Below, one piece after another: positions 34,789 through 45,238 of a stretch of 64,000 nucleotides of DNA (its first letter is position 1; each line of letters opens with the position of its first letter). The stretch comes from Chloroflexota bacterium (lineage in GTDB: Bacteria > Chloroflexota > Anaerolineae > Anaerolineales > Villigracilaceae). The position numbers and the translations under genes are program-made. The notes beneath the pieces were generated by a model that worked only from the letters and a program-made list of their open reading frames with translations, had not been told where the DNA came from and made no database searches. The stretch is taken from positions 1 through 64,000 of the forward strand of contig JAIOAU010000015.1 of assembly GCA_019873655.1 (NCBI GenBank). The letters are read 5' to 3'.

Positions 34789-35790
34789 GCCGCTTCTCGT
34801 GGCTATTCTGTTTCGATTACCTTGTCCGCCAAGTCCATACAGTGAAAGCGACCCCAATTGCAAGGTCCCTTCTTCATAAGTCGAAGATTGAGCAGCCGAA
34901 TGGCTGATACTACAGCCGGGTCAGTAATAAACGCTTTAGCCGCTACAGCTGGGATTTCAAAACTCGTTTGGTCTTGTCCACCCGGTTCGTATCGGTGATT
35001 GGTATGCTCTACTGCTATATGTAGCTTATGCAACCGTTGCAAGTTATCACCAAAAGCCTTTTGGAGAGGTGAGAGAGCCACATGCGCGGAAAACCAAAGC
35101 TTTTTCTGGTAAACAAATGCCGTGAATACCTCTTGCCAAAAGATGTTCACCCGTGCATAGGCGCGTATGCCCCGACTGGGCATACATGATAGTGCCCAAA
35201 ACGAAACTTCGCCGCGTCGTATGGCTGGTATGCCCACTCTCACATATGTTCTGACAACATTAACGATGTCTTCAGCGTATGGCGTTCGGGTAAATCGCTC
35301 GTAGGCCCTGTGGAACTTCCGCCGCAGATCGGGGTCAACTAGCCGTTCACCCTGTCCGTCCACAAAGTCAAGATTTTCCAGCCATTGCTCCTGTTCTTCC
35401 TGTGACATGATGAGATCGAAGTCGGACTCGCCTTTAGGAAGGCTGGTGAAAACGACATTGCGTAATGGCCAACCCCACTGTTCCAGTTGCCAAATGATCG
35501 AACGTTCTTCTTCGTTGAGGCGATCCGGGCTTATCGCTTTGAAAGAAATCTTCTCGATATCCTGATGAGTGTTACGATGCTGGATGTATCGGCGGGTTAC
35601 GTCTGTAGCCTGCCCGACATAGAATTCGTCAGTCGAGAAATGCAAAATGTAAATCCCACATCGTTGGTCTGGTGAGAACAAATCAGCGATAGACGCTCGA
35701 CCCCTTACGCGCTGCGTTGGTGCGAAGCCTAATTGTAGCAATGCTCGTTCTTGTTGTATTGCCACGGCTGCTTTGGAACTAGACGGCTAA
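34733..35790 (-). mobile_element. Integron-type gene cassette 1 (GIY-YIG gene)
   Basis: Runs from TTAGCC (35790) to the G of attC site 1 (34733). G plus TTAGCC is the exact complement of its R'' box GGCTAAC, as required for a self-consistent cassette. Contains one gene and 25 bases before the start codon, so expression must come from outside. Confidence 0.82.
34803..35765 (-). CDS. GIY-YIG domain protein in cassette 1
   Basis: 320 residues with a GTG start. GIY-YIG nuclease-type domain about residues 36-110: GIYILHF at 37-43, YVGQATDVTRRY from 49 (YIG variant, catalytic-type Arg near 58), and Glu residues in LNEEERSI near 85. Residues about 120-320 are unrecognised, with a Trp-rich region and a His/Cys-rich end (GPCNWGRFHCMDL). 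Could be a DNA nuclease, such as a defence or homing-like enzyme; unsure. Noticeably lower GC than neighbours. Confidence 0.8.
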   Translation of the reverse strand: MAIQQERALLQLGFAPTQRVRGRASIADLFSPDQRCGIYILHFSTDEFYVGQATDVTRRYIQHRNTHQDIEKISFKAISPDRLNEEERSIIWQLEQWGWPLRNVVFTSLPKGESDFDLIMSQEEQEQWLENLDFVDGQGERLVDPDLRRKFHRAYERFTRTPYAEDIVNVVRTYVRVGIPAIRRGEVSFWALSCMPSRGIRAYARVNIFWQEVFTAFVYQKKLWFSAHVALSPLQKAFGDNLQRLHKLHIAVEHTNHRYEPGGQDQTSFEIPAVAAKAFITDPAVVSAIRLLNLRLMKKGPCNWGRFHCMDLADKVIETE

Positions 35791-36594
35791 CTAGCGTTTA
35801 AACGTCCGCCAGGCATAGAGGGCAATGCCGATTCCGATCAGGAGTAGGATAACCCCCACAATGCCCAGAATCGGCGAGCCGCCCTGTTCCTGCGGGGCGA
35901 CTTCGTCCTGGTTTCTCAACTGGGCGCCAAAGCCGACGTAAGAGGTCTCGCCGGCCCTGACCTCCAGGGTGTAGGTGAGCACGGTGGTGGGGCTGAAGGC
36001 GTCCGGCACGGCGGCGCTGATGGTGTACCGGCCAGGCGGCATGTCGGTGAAGCAGGTGCGCACCGGCTCGCCGGTATCGGCGTCCAGCAGGGAGACGGTC
36101 GGCTTGCTTTGCGAATAGGTCCCGTTGGCGCTGGCGACGCTGACCGCGCCGTCGGCGATGCCCACTTCCGTTTCCTGACGGAGGCCATCGCCGTTGACGT
36201 CGTCGTAGAGCAGCACGCAGACCTGGGCCGTGCCGGAGACCGGCGTGGGCGTCGGCTCGCCCACCGTAGGCGTCGGCTCTGGACCGGTGGTGGGAGTGGC
36301 CCCCGGCGGGCCGCCCACGCCAATGACCAGTTCCTGGCCCTCCCGCAGGGTGCAGTTTTCGTCCAGGCGGTTGGTGGTGCGCAGGTAGTCCACCGGCACG
36401 CCGGTCAGGAGGGAGATGCTGATGCAGGTCTCGCCCGCCTTGACGATGTAGATGATGCGTCCGTCGGGGCCAGGGGTCGGGGTGGCGAATTGCTGTCCTT
36501 GCGCAGCGGGGGCCGCCAGAGCGCGGAGCGTCAGGGCGAAGACGGTCAAGGCGAGCGCCAGAAGAACAGCCAGAAGAGAAGAGCGGATTTTCAT
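35791..36594 (-). CDS. LysM-domain cell-surface protein
   Basis: 267 residues. Signal peptide (to about residue 32), LysM-like peptidoglycan-binding domain (IYIVKAGETCISISLLTG through LREGQELVIG), Pro/Thr linker, an SdrD B-like Ca-binding beta domain (YDDVNGDGLRQETEVGIADG), and a C-terminal TM segment (ILGIVGVILLLIGIGIALYA) with basic end. Likely anchored in the membrane and reaching into the wall. Its TAG stop is directly followed by cassette 1; the G of TAG is the recombination base. Confidence 0.9.
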   Translation of the reverse strand: MKIRSSLLAVLLALALTVFALTLRALAAPAAQGQQFATPTPGPDGRIIYIVKAGETCISISLLTGVPVDYLRTTNRLDENCTLREGQELVIGVGGPPGATPTTGPEPTPTVGEPTPTPVSGTAQVCVLLYDDVNGDGLRQETEVGIADGAVSVASANGTYSQSKPTVSLLDADTGEPVRTCFTDMPPGRYTISAAVPDAFSPTTVLTYTLEVRAGETSYVGFGAQLRNQDEVAPQEQGGSPILGIVGVILLLIGIGIALYAWRTFKR

Positions 36595-36612
36595 CGATTC
36601 ACCTGCGACAGG

Positions 36613-36621
36613 ATTATATCA
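36613..36621 (-). promoter_or_regulatory. Extended -10 of the LysM gene
   Basis: TGATATAAT on the minus strand, 18 bases before the ATG at 36594. Confidence 0.6.
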
Positions 36622-36663
36622 TTTCTGCGCCGCCTTCAGTTGCGCCAGACCGGCGGCGTCCTC

Positions 36664-36672
36664 TGATATAAT
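36664..36672 (+). promoter_or_regulatory. Extended -10 of purA
   Basis: TGATATAAT on the plus strand, 52 bases before the purA ATG. It matches the LysM -10 nine for nine on the opposite strand, 43 bases away. Confidence 0.6.
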
Positions 36673-36724
36673 CCGGCTGCACTTTTCGAGGCGATTCGAA
36701 ACGTTCTGGGAAAGGCAGGGCGAT

Positions 36725-38017
<1,293 letters not shown>

Positions 38018-38113
38018 GCGCGGCGCGCTGACGTCCGGCCGGTCGCCGTCTGGCGGCTCCACCGCCAGGACCAGGCAAACCCCCGAAGCGATCGGCCTCA
38101 TCCGGGAGGAACC

Positions 38114-39814
38114 ATGAAACCTATCTGCTCCTTTCGACTGCTTGGCGGTCTGCTCTTGCTGTTGACCGTCCTTTCCCTGGCTGGCTGCGGCGGATTCTCT
38201 CCCCGCATCACGGCGGCGACGCTCGACCGCAGCGAACTGCCGCGTTACGAGTCGCTCGAAATGACCATCGCGCTGGAGGCCAGGTACGACAATCCCTACG
38301 ACGCCCGCCAGGTGCGCCTGGACGGCGTTTTCACCGCCCCAGACGGCTCCGAGATGCGCGTCCCCGGTTTCTGGGACGGCGAGTCCGCCTGGCGGCTGCG
38401 CTTCACCCCCTCCCAGACGGGCGAGTGGCGCTACGCCCTCACCGTCCGCGACCGGCGCGGCGAGAGTCAGCCTTTCGAGGGGACGTTCACGGTCATGGAC
38501 TCGACGCTGCACGGCTGGCTGCAAGTCGGGTCGTGGGTGAATCCCTCTTACAGCAGCCGCTACCTGGTCTATCATGACGGCACACCCTTCTACGGAGTCG
38601 GTCACTGCGACGCCCTCAACATCTTGACGGACGGCTTCGACGCCGAAAGGGGCGTGCGCCTGTTCGACAACATGCTCGCCGCCGGGGAGAATTTCGTCGT
38701 CTGGTGGCCGCTGTACACCAACTCGCCGATCAACAGCCGCTACGACCAGTACAACGTTGCCAATCTGAAAATGATCGACCTGATTGTCGCCGACGCCCAG
38801 CGAAAAGGGATTTTCCTGATTTTTACCATCTGGGACCATCCCGAACTGCGGGACAACACCCACCCCTGGGGAAACGGCCGCTGGTCCTCCAACGGCTTCA
38901 ATGACCTGGGCGACATCGATTCGTTCTTCACCGACCCCGAAGCCTGGGCCTGGCAGGAGAACTTCTATCGCTACATCATCGCCCGCTGGGGCTACAGTCC
39001 GGCCATTGGCATGTGGCAGACCGTCTCGGAAATCAACGGCACCAACGCCTACGAACAGACCAATCCCTGGCACGAGCGAATCAACGCCTATTTCGCCGCC
39101 AACGATCCCTATCGTCATCCGACGACGGCCAGCATGTCGGGCGACGTGGACTGGCCGGAGGGGTACGCCGTCATGGACGTCCCCCAGGTGCACGTGTACG
39201 AACTGGACGATCCGATCGAGGCTGCGGCGAGGATCGCCTTCTGGACGACTCGAATGTGGGATTTGCAAGCCAAGCCGAACTGGATCGGCGAGTTCGGCGT
39301 GCCCAGCAGTCTGGTCTACCCGGAGTTGTTCCACAACTCGATCTGGGCGGCGCTGGCCAGCGGCGCAGCCATGACTCCTGCCGACTGGAACAGCGGCGGC
39401 TCGTGGGGAGAAATGACCCCCGAAATGTACGCCGATGCAGGCCGCCTGGCGCGCTTCGTGGCCGAGATTCCCCTGGCGCAGTGGAACCCCTCGCCGCTGA
39501 CCATTGCCAGCCGAGACCCCCACGTGCGCGGCTGGGGAGTGGCCGGGCAAGACGGCGGCCTGATTTGGGTGCAGGATTTTTCGCTGCAAGGATTGCCCAT
39601 CTCGGAAATCCGCGCCGGCTGGACCGTCCGCTCTGGCGTGCAGATCGAAATCGCCGGCCTGGCCGAGGGAACCTACCGGTTTACCCCTTATGACACCTGG
39701 CAGGGTTCGTACCTGCCGGCCATCGAAGCGACTTGCGCGCCGGGCCGTCCCTGCCTGCTCGACTTGCCCGACTTCAGCGCCGACCTGGCATTGCGCATCG
39801 AGCGGACTCGTTGA
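38114..39814 (+). CDS. Secreted glycoside hydrolase, DUF5060 plus clan-A barrel
   Basis: 566 residues. Lipobox LSLAGC near residue 24. Residues ~38-125 form a DUF5060 beta-sandwich (GFWDGESAWRLRFTPSQTGEWRY). A TIM-barrel catalytic domain follows: GVGHCDALNIL, IFTIWDHPELRD, MWQTVSEINGTNAYE (Glu as likely acid/base) and NWIGEFGVPSS (Glu as likely nucleophile). Clan GH-A glycosidase, subfamily and substrate unknown. It is anchored outside and lies directly upstream of the two-component system. Confidence 0.87.
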   Translation: MKPICSFRLLGGLLLLLTVLSLAGCGGFSPRITAATLDRSELPRYESLEMTIALEARYDNPYDARQVRLDGVFTAPDGSEMRVPGFWDGESAWRLRFTPSQTGEWRYALTVRDRRGESQPFEGTFTVMDSTLHGWLQVGSWVNPSYSSRYLVYHDGTPFYGVGHCDALNILTDGFDAERGVRLFDNMLAAGENFVVWWPLYTNSPINSRYDQYNVANLKMIDLIVADAQRKGIFLIFTIWDHPELRDNTHPWGNGRWSSNGFNDLGDIDSFFTDPEAWAWQENFYRYIIARWGYSPAIGMWQTVSEINGTNAYEQTNPWHERINAYFAANDPYRHPTTASMSGDVDWPEGYAVMDVPQVHVYELDDPIEAAARIAFWTTRMWDLQAKPNWIGEFGVPSSLVYPELFHNSIWAALASGAAMTPADWNSGGSWGEMTPEMYADAGRLARFVAEIPLAQWNPSPLTIASRDPHVRGWGVAGQDGGLIWVQDFSLQGLPISEIRAGWTVRSGVQIEIAGLAEGTYRFTPYDTWQGSYLPAIEATCAPGRPCLLDLPDFSADLALRIERTR

Positions 39815-39901
39815 GTCTGGCTTCGAAAGTTGAGACTGCCCGCTTCTTGCAACCGCAAAGAGGCGGGCAATTTGATTCTCGCCTTCCCGCCGCCGCGAAA
39901 A

Positions 39902-39910
39902 TGTTACAAT
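39902..39910 (+). promoter_or_regulatory. Extended -10 of the two-component operon
   Basis: TGTTACAAT lies inside the longer upstream frame, which supports choosing the GTG at 39947 as start. Confidence 0.55.
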
Positions 39911-39946
39911 AAGCCCAGCGATTGCGGTTCGCGCTGGAGAAGGTCC

Positions 39947-42900
39947 GTGACACAGAAAATCGTCCGCTTTTTGAGCGTAGGGATGGCCCTGCTGGTCATC
40001 TCGGCTGCGCTGGCAGGTCTGCCCTCTCTTTGGCAGTTGCGCGCCCATCGAGAGCCGCCGCCTTTCGAGCCGCCCACCGGGCGAATCGGCCGTCAAACCG
40101 AGACCGCCCCGACAGCCGCCTTTCTCCCCTCCATCATACGCTTCAGCCGCCTTGGCCCAACCGAGGGACTTTCTCAAAGCGTGGTCACCTGCATCCTGCA
40201 AGACGACCAGGGCTTTCTGTGGATCGGCACCCAGGACGGTCTCAACCGCTACGACGGCCGCACATTTCGGGTTTTCCGCCCCGACCCCTCCGACCCGAAC
40301 TCGATCAGCGACAATTGGATCAACACCCTCTTCCAGGACAGGCAGGGGTACATTTGGGTCGGCACCAACGAAGGGCTGAACCGGTACGATCCCGAAACCG
40401 GACGTTTCAGGCGTTTCCTGAACGATCCCGAAAATCCCGAGAGTTTGATCAACAACACCGTCCAGGTTGTGTTCGAGGACAGCCGCGGCGTGCTCTGGGT
40501 CGGGACGGCCGACGGCCTGGACCGCTTCTCGCCGGCCCGCAACGGATTCATCCACTACTACACCGAGACCTTCCTGCCGCCGGACATTTCCAGCAACAAC
40601 ATCACCGCCATCCACGAAGACGCCAACGGCGGTCTATGGGTGGGGACAAACGGCGGCGGCGTGAACCGCTACATCCGCACGCTCGACGGCTTTCTCCACT
40701 ACACGCATGACCCCGCAGACCGGAATTCGGTCGCCAGCAACAACATCAACGCCATCGTCAGCGACTACAACGGCACCTTATGGATAGCGACCAATCGCGG
40801 CCTCGACCATCTCGACCCGCGCCTGGGGTACGCCGCCCATTACCGTCACCGCCCCTCGGTCGCCCATTCGCTCGCCAGCAACAACGTCCTCAGCCTGTAT
40901 ATCGACCGGAGCGGCAACCTCTGGGTAGGCACCAGCGACGGCCTGGACCGATTCGACCGCCCTACCGGCCACTTCATTCACTACCGCCATCAGCCAGGCA
41001 ACAACTACAGTCTGAGCGCCAGCGTCGTCTCGGCAATCTACGAAGATCGAGGCGGCGTCCTGTGGGTGGGCACCTTCGGCGGCGGATTGAACCGCTATGA
41101 TCACGGTCAAGACCGCTTCGCCCTTTACGACTACCAGCCCGATAATCCCAACAGCCTGAGCGGCAACATGATTTTCCCCATCCTGATCGATCCCTCGGGC
41201 CAGGTTTGGATCGGAACCTACGGCAGCGGCCTGAATCGCTTCGACCCTCAGACCGGCCTGTTCACCCGCTACCGTCACATCCCCGACGACCCCAACAGCC
41301 TGCAGAGCGACGAAATCTGGTCGCTGCACATGGACGAGAACGGCCTGCTGTGGATCGGGACCTCGACCGGTCTGGATTGGCTGGATCCGCGCACGGGTCA
41401 GTTCAGCCACTACCAGCCGGCCGAGGGCGATCCCCGCCCGTTGGTCAGCGAACGCATCTACGTCATCCACGCCGACCGGCGCGGCGTCTACTGGCTCGGC
41501 ACCGACAACGGCCTGTACAAATTCAACCCGCGTACCCGCCGGGTCATCGCCCGCTACACTCATCAGGTGACCGATCCCGCCAGCCTGAGCGGAAACGAAA
41601 TTTACTCCCTGTATGAAGATGAAGACGGCACCCTCTGGATCGGAACCGCCAGCGACGGCCTCAACCACTTCGACCCCCTCAGCGAACGCGCCATCCGCTA
41701 CCAGCACCGCCCCGGCAACCCCGCCAGCCTGAGCGACGATACCGTAATGACCATTTACCGCGACAGCCGCGGCATCCTGTGGGTCGGAACCGGCGGCGGA
41801 TTGAACCGCTACCATCCAGAGAGCGACTCGTTCTCCTACTATCTCGACGCCAACGGCCTGCCCAGCAACCTCATCTACGGCATCCTGGAGGACGCCGCCG
41901 GACACTTATGGCTGAGCACCAACTACGGACTCTCCCGCTTCGACCCCGTCCATGAGACCTTCCGCAACTATACGATGAGCGACGGCTTGCAAAGCAACGA
42001 ATTCAACCTCAACGCCTACGCCGCGGCGCCCACCGGGGAAATGTACTTCGGCGGCATCAACGGCCTGACCGTTTTTCACCCCCTCAACATCCAGGACAGC
42101 GCCTATGTGCCTCCCGTGGTCTTGACCTCGTTGACCACAGAAGGTCACGCTATCGTTGCCGAAAAAAGGATCGAACGGTTGCAAGAAGTCACCATCCCCT
42201 CGACGAATCGCTCCTTCGAATTCGAATTCGTCGCCCTCAGTTTTGCTCAACCTGGCAGGAATCAATACGCCTATCTCTTGGAAAACTTCGACGAGGGCTG
42301 GAATTACATTGGCAACCGACACGGCGGCCGGTACACCAACCTGCCCGGCGGAACCTACACCCTGCGCCTGATGGCCGCCAATCATGACGGCGTCTGGAAT
42401 CCCACGCCTACATCCATTCGAATTGTGGTCGAGCCTCCTTTCTGGCAGACGTTTTGGTTCCGCGCCCTGACCATCCTGGCGGTGTTGGTCGCGGCCGTAA
42501 GCAGCAACCAATTCCGCATCCGGGCCATCGACCGCCGCAACCGAGAACTCGAACGCCTGGTGCAGGAACGCACCTCGGCCCTGTTGCGCCGCAGCGAAGA
42601 AATGCAAGCCCTCTATCAGGCCGACGAGAAGATGCTGCGCTCGCTGACTTTGGAGGACGTCTTCCAGGCGCTGATCGACACCGCCTGCGACATCCTCCAC
42701 GCCGACGAAGGAATCATCCTGGCCTGGCAACCCAGACCGGAGGGGTGGCAGATACGCGCCGCTCGGGGTCTCGAACCGCTTCCCCGACGCGCTTTCAGCG
42801 CCCAGCAACAGAACGACCTGCTCGATCGAATCGCCGCCGGGCGCGAGTCGGTCGTCCTGGATATCCCCGTCCCGGCATCGGAAGCGCGACAGTCGCCAAT

Positions 42901-43726
42901 CTCGGCCTTTCTCTCGGAACACATCCGCTCAGCCATTCTTCTGCCCATCCCCATCGCCGAATCCAAAGCCGCCATTCTGCTGGTCGGATTCCGTCAACCC
43001 CATGCCATCACCGCAGATATCCAGCGTTTGTTCCAGGCGATGATTCAGCGCGCCGCCCTCTCCATCGAAAACGCCCGACTGTTCGAACAGGCAAAAGAAT
43101 TGGCCATCGTCGAAGAGCGCAACCGGCTCGCCCGCGACCTGCACGACAGCGCCAAACAAAAAGCCTTTGCTGCGCTGGCCCAATTGGGAACAGCCAGCAG
43201 TCTTTTGAGCGCCAACCCGGCCGCAGTCGGGCGTCATCTCTCCGAAGCAGAAACGCTCGTCTCCGAAGTCATCCAAGAACTCACTTTCTTGATCCAGGAA
43301 ATGTATCCAATCGCCCTCGAAGAAAAGGGCTTGGCGGCCATCCTCCGCGAATACGTCTTCGAATGGGAAAACCGCAACGAAGCCAACGTGGATCTGACGA
43401 TTTGCAACGAGCGGCGAATTCCTGCGCAAATCGAACAAGCCATCTACCGCGTGGTTCAAGAAGCCCTGGCCAATGTCGCTCGTCACAGCCGCGCCACAGA
43501 AGTCGTCGTCGCGCTGAATTATTTCGAAGACAGCATCGAAGTCTCGATCGAGGACAACGGCTGCGGATTCGACCCATACCGAAAAATGAACGGCATGGGC
43601 CTGCACTCCATACGTGAGCGTATCGAGAGGCTGAACGGCAGACTGCATATTGAAAGCGCTCCGAATCAAGGCGCTCGTTTGAAGGTTCGCGTTCCTATCG
43701 AAGAAAACATTCAACGGGAGAACTGA
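39947..43726 (+). CDS. Reg_prop sensor histidine kinase
   Basis: 1259 residues from a GTG start with GGAGAAGG upstream. An N-terminal TM helix, then a large periplasmic beta-propeller (about residues 65-700) of around 14 repeats of LWIGTxDGLNRYD type, a Y_Y_Y domain (about 750-828), TM helix 832-852, short coiled coil, GAF domain about 900-1045, then HisKA_3 dimerisation with RNRLARDLHDSAKQ (His near 1065) and HATPase (EALANVARHSRA, DNGCGFDP). This ligand-binding propeller architecture is known mostly in Bacteroidetes glycan sensing. No receiver domain is fused; the response regulator is the next gene. Confidence 0.95.
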   Translation: MTQKIVRFLSVGMALLVISAALAGLPSLWQLRAHREPPPFEPPTGRIGRQTETAPTAAFLPSIIRFSRLGPTEGLSQSVVTCILQDDQGFLWIGTQDGLNRYDGRTFRVFRPDPSDPNSISDNWINTLFQDRQGYIWVGTNEGLNRYDPETGRFRRFLNDPENPESLINNTVQVVFEDSRGVLWVGTADGLDRFSPARNGFIHYYTETFLPPDISSNNITAIHEDANGGLWVGTNGGGVNRYIRTLDGFLHYTHDPADRNSVASNNINAIVSDYNGTLWIATNRGLDHLDPRLGYAAHYRHRPSVAHSLASNNVLSLYIDRSGNLWVGTSDGLDRFDRPTGHFIHYRHQPGNNYSLSASVVSAIYEDRGGVLWVGTFGGGLNRYDHGQDRFALYDYQPDNPNSLSGNMIFPILIDPSGQVWIGTYGSGLNRFDPQTGLFTRYRHIPDDPNSLQSDEIWSLHMDENGLLWIGTSTGLDWLDPRTGQFSHYQPAEGDPRPLVSERIYVIHADRRGVYWLGTDNGLYKFNPRTRRVIARYTHQVTDPASLSGNEIYSLYEDEDGTLWIGTASDGLNHFDPLSERAIRYQHRPGNPASLSDDTVMTIYRDSRGILWVGTGGGLNRYHPESDSFSYYLDANGLPSNLIYGILEDAAGHLWLSTNYGLSRFDPVHETFRNYTMSDGLQSNEFNLNAYAAAPTGEMYFGGINGLTVFHPLNIQDSAYVPPVVLTSLTTEGHAIVAEKRIERLQEVTIPSTNRSFEFEFVALSFAQPGRNQYAYLLENFDEGWNYIGNRHGGRYTNLPGGTYTLRLMAANHDGVWNPTPTSIRIVVEPPFWQTFWFRALTILAVLVAAVSSNQFRIRAIDRRNRELERLVQERTSALLRRSEEMQALYQADEKMLRSLTLEDVFQALIDTACDILHADEGIILAWQPRPEGWQIRAARGLEPLPRRAFSAQQQNDLLDRIAAGRESVVLDIPVPASEARQSPISAFLSEHIRSAILLPIPIAESKAAILLVGFRQPHAITADIQRLFQAMIQRAALSIENARLFEQAKELAIVEERNRLARDLHDSAKQKAFAALAQLGTASSLLSANPAAVGRHLSEAETLVSEVIQELTFLIQEMYPIALEEKGLAAILREYVFEWENRNEANVDLTICNERRIPAQIEQAIYRVVQEALANVARHSRATEVVVALNYFEDSIEVSIEDNGCGFDPYRKMNGMGLHSIRERIERLNGRLHIESAPNQGARLKVRVPIEENIQREN

Positions 43727-43727
43727 A

Positions 43728-44381
43728 ATGACCCTTTCTTTCACAGTAATCATCGCCGATGACCATGAAGTCGTGCGCAACGGCGTGCGCGGTTACCTGG
43801 AGACAACCCGCGACTTCAAAGTCGTCGGCGAAGCGACCAACGGCCCCGAAACGCTCCAATTGGTCGCCGAACTGGTCCCCGATCTGGTGCTCCTGGATTT
43901 GATCATGCCGGATATGGACGGGGTAGAAACGATTCGCCGCATCAAACAAATCAGCCCCCGCACCCGGATTGTGGTGCTCACCTCTTATCATGAGGACATC
44001 CACATCTTCCCGGCCTTGAAAGCCGGCGCGATTGCGTATATTCTCAAAGATGTAAAAATGGAAAAACTGGTCGAGGCGCTGCGCCGCGCCGTCCAGGGCG
44101 AGGTGACGCTCCATCCTCTGGTGGCCAAACGCGTCCTGCAAAATATGCGCGGCGAAGATCCGGACGAGCAACCTTTATTTGCCGAACTGACCGACCGCGA
44201 ACTGGACGTCCTGAAATTAATTGCCAACGGCCTGACCAATTCTCAGATCGCCAAGCAACTGGTGATCAGCGAGAACACGGTCAAAGGGCACGTCAGCAAC
44301 ATTTTGAGCAAGTTGCACCTGGCCGACCGCACCCAGGTAGCCGTCTATGCCTGGCAAAAGGGCCTCATGCGGCGCGATTGA
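43728..44381 (+). CDS. NarL/FixJ-family response regulator
   Basis: 217 residues. Receiver with acidic pocket IADDHE, phosphoacceptor LLDLIMPDMDG near residue 57 and Lys in YILKDV, then a LuxR-type HTH (LTDRELDVLKLIANGLTNSQIAKQL). Starts one base after the kinase stop. The pair probably controls the neighbouring glycoside hydrolase genes, by context only. Confidence 0.95.
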   Translation: MTLSFTVIIADDHEVVRNGVRGYLETTRDFKVVGEATNGPETLQLVAELVPDLVLLDLIMPDMDGVETIRRIKQISPRTRIVVLTSYHEDIHIFPALKAGAIAYILKDVKMEKLVEALRRAVQGEVTLHPLVAKRVLQNMRGEDPDEQPLFAELTDRELDVLKLIANGLTNSQIAKQLVISENTVKGHVSNILSKLHLADRTQVAVYAWQKGLMRRD

Positions 44382-44391
44382 TCGAGCGCGT

Positions 44392-44751
44392 TCACCGACC
44401 GTCCACCAGCCAGTCGAACAAATTATCTCCCCCGCTGAATTCGGCCGCCTCGATCAGGTTGCCGGAACAATCCCATGCCCAGGCGTACAAACGCCGCTGC
44501 TCGGCCGGGACCCCAAAACTCCAGGCAAGCGGCAAGCGAATGTCGCGCGATTGGGGATAGCGCAAGACGCCGCCCAGGCGGTTCGGTCCGGCCTCGGCCG
44601 GGTCGGCCGCGCGAGAGACTTGTACGCTGCAAATGGTCTGAAACGACTGATTGCGCACCACCACCGTCACGCCCCCATAGCGCAAAATCAACGCCATCAA
44701 AAGTGCGCCAGCCAGAATCCAATACCACCGGCGGCGCAAGAACTCAACCAC
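44392..44751 (-). CDS. Small membrane-anchored hypothetical
   Basis: 119 residues, GTG start. One N-terminal TM helix (WYWILAGALLMALILRY) then an exposed domain with two Cys (FQTICSVQVS, WDCSGN) that might form a disulfide. It resembles small carbohydrate-context lipoprotein-like proteins of Chloroflexota with a conserved DLF end, but I know no family name. Overlaps the 44744 gene by 8 bases. Confidence 0.8.
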   Translation of the reverse strand: MVEFLRRRWYWILAGALLMALILRYGGVTVVVRNQSFQTICSVQVSRAADPAEAGPNRLGGVLRYPQSRDIRLPLAWSFGVPAEQRRLYAWAWDCSGNLIEAAEFSGGDNLFDWLVDGR

Positions 44752-45238
44752 TTTGCTGCTCTCGTGCAGGCAAACGGGAGGGACGGAACGGAATCAAGAG
44801 CAACAGGCCAATGCAAATAATGGCCTGACCGATTTGCACGCCCGTCGACTGCCAGGGCCCAAAAAAGGGCACGCGCGGCAACGTTTGTGTTCCCATGCCA
44901 AAGACATCGGCCATACCGGCAAAGACCGCAATGACGTAACCCGTCGCGACCAACCGCGACCCGATGTCGGCGGCGATACTGCGTTCGACCTTGCGCCAGA
45001 AAGCCGTCAGCGTCACATAACCGCCCAGACAGATGATCGCCAGCCCCACCAGAAACACAGCAATTTGCACAAAGCCGACCACCGGGCTGCGGTCCAGGCC
45101 GAAGAGGCCGGGGCGCGCTCCCAGCAAAAACACCAAAAATCCGAAAAGGGTCAGGAACAGGCCGACTCGAATACGCATTCGAGAGGGGAGATTGACGGGC
45201 GAGGTATCGGGGGAAAGCGCAACGTCTTCGGACATCAT
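44744..45238 (-). CDS. Four-TM membrane protein
   Basis: 164 residues, mostly hydrophobic. Four predicted TM helices (FLTLFGFLVFLLGARPGLFG, GFVQIAVFLVGLAIICLGGYV, VATGYVIAVFAGMADVFGMG, VQIGQAIICIGLLLLIPF). Start ATGATG; the ATG at 45238 overlaps the dipeptidase stop as ATGA. Unknown function. Confidence 0.83.
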   Translation of the reverse strand: MMSEDVALSPDTSPVNLPSRMRIRVGLFLTLFGFLVFLLGARPGLFGLDRSPVVGFVQIAVFLVGLAIICLGGYVTLTAFWRKVERSIAADIGSRLVATGYVIAVFAGMADVFGMGTQTLPRVPFFGPWQSTGVQIGQAIICIGLLLLIPFRPSRLPAREQQSG

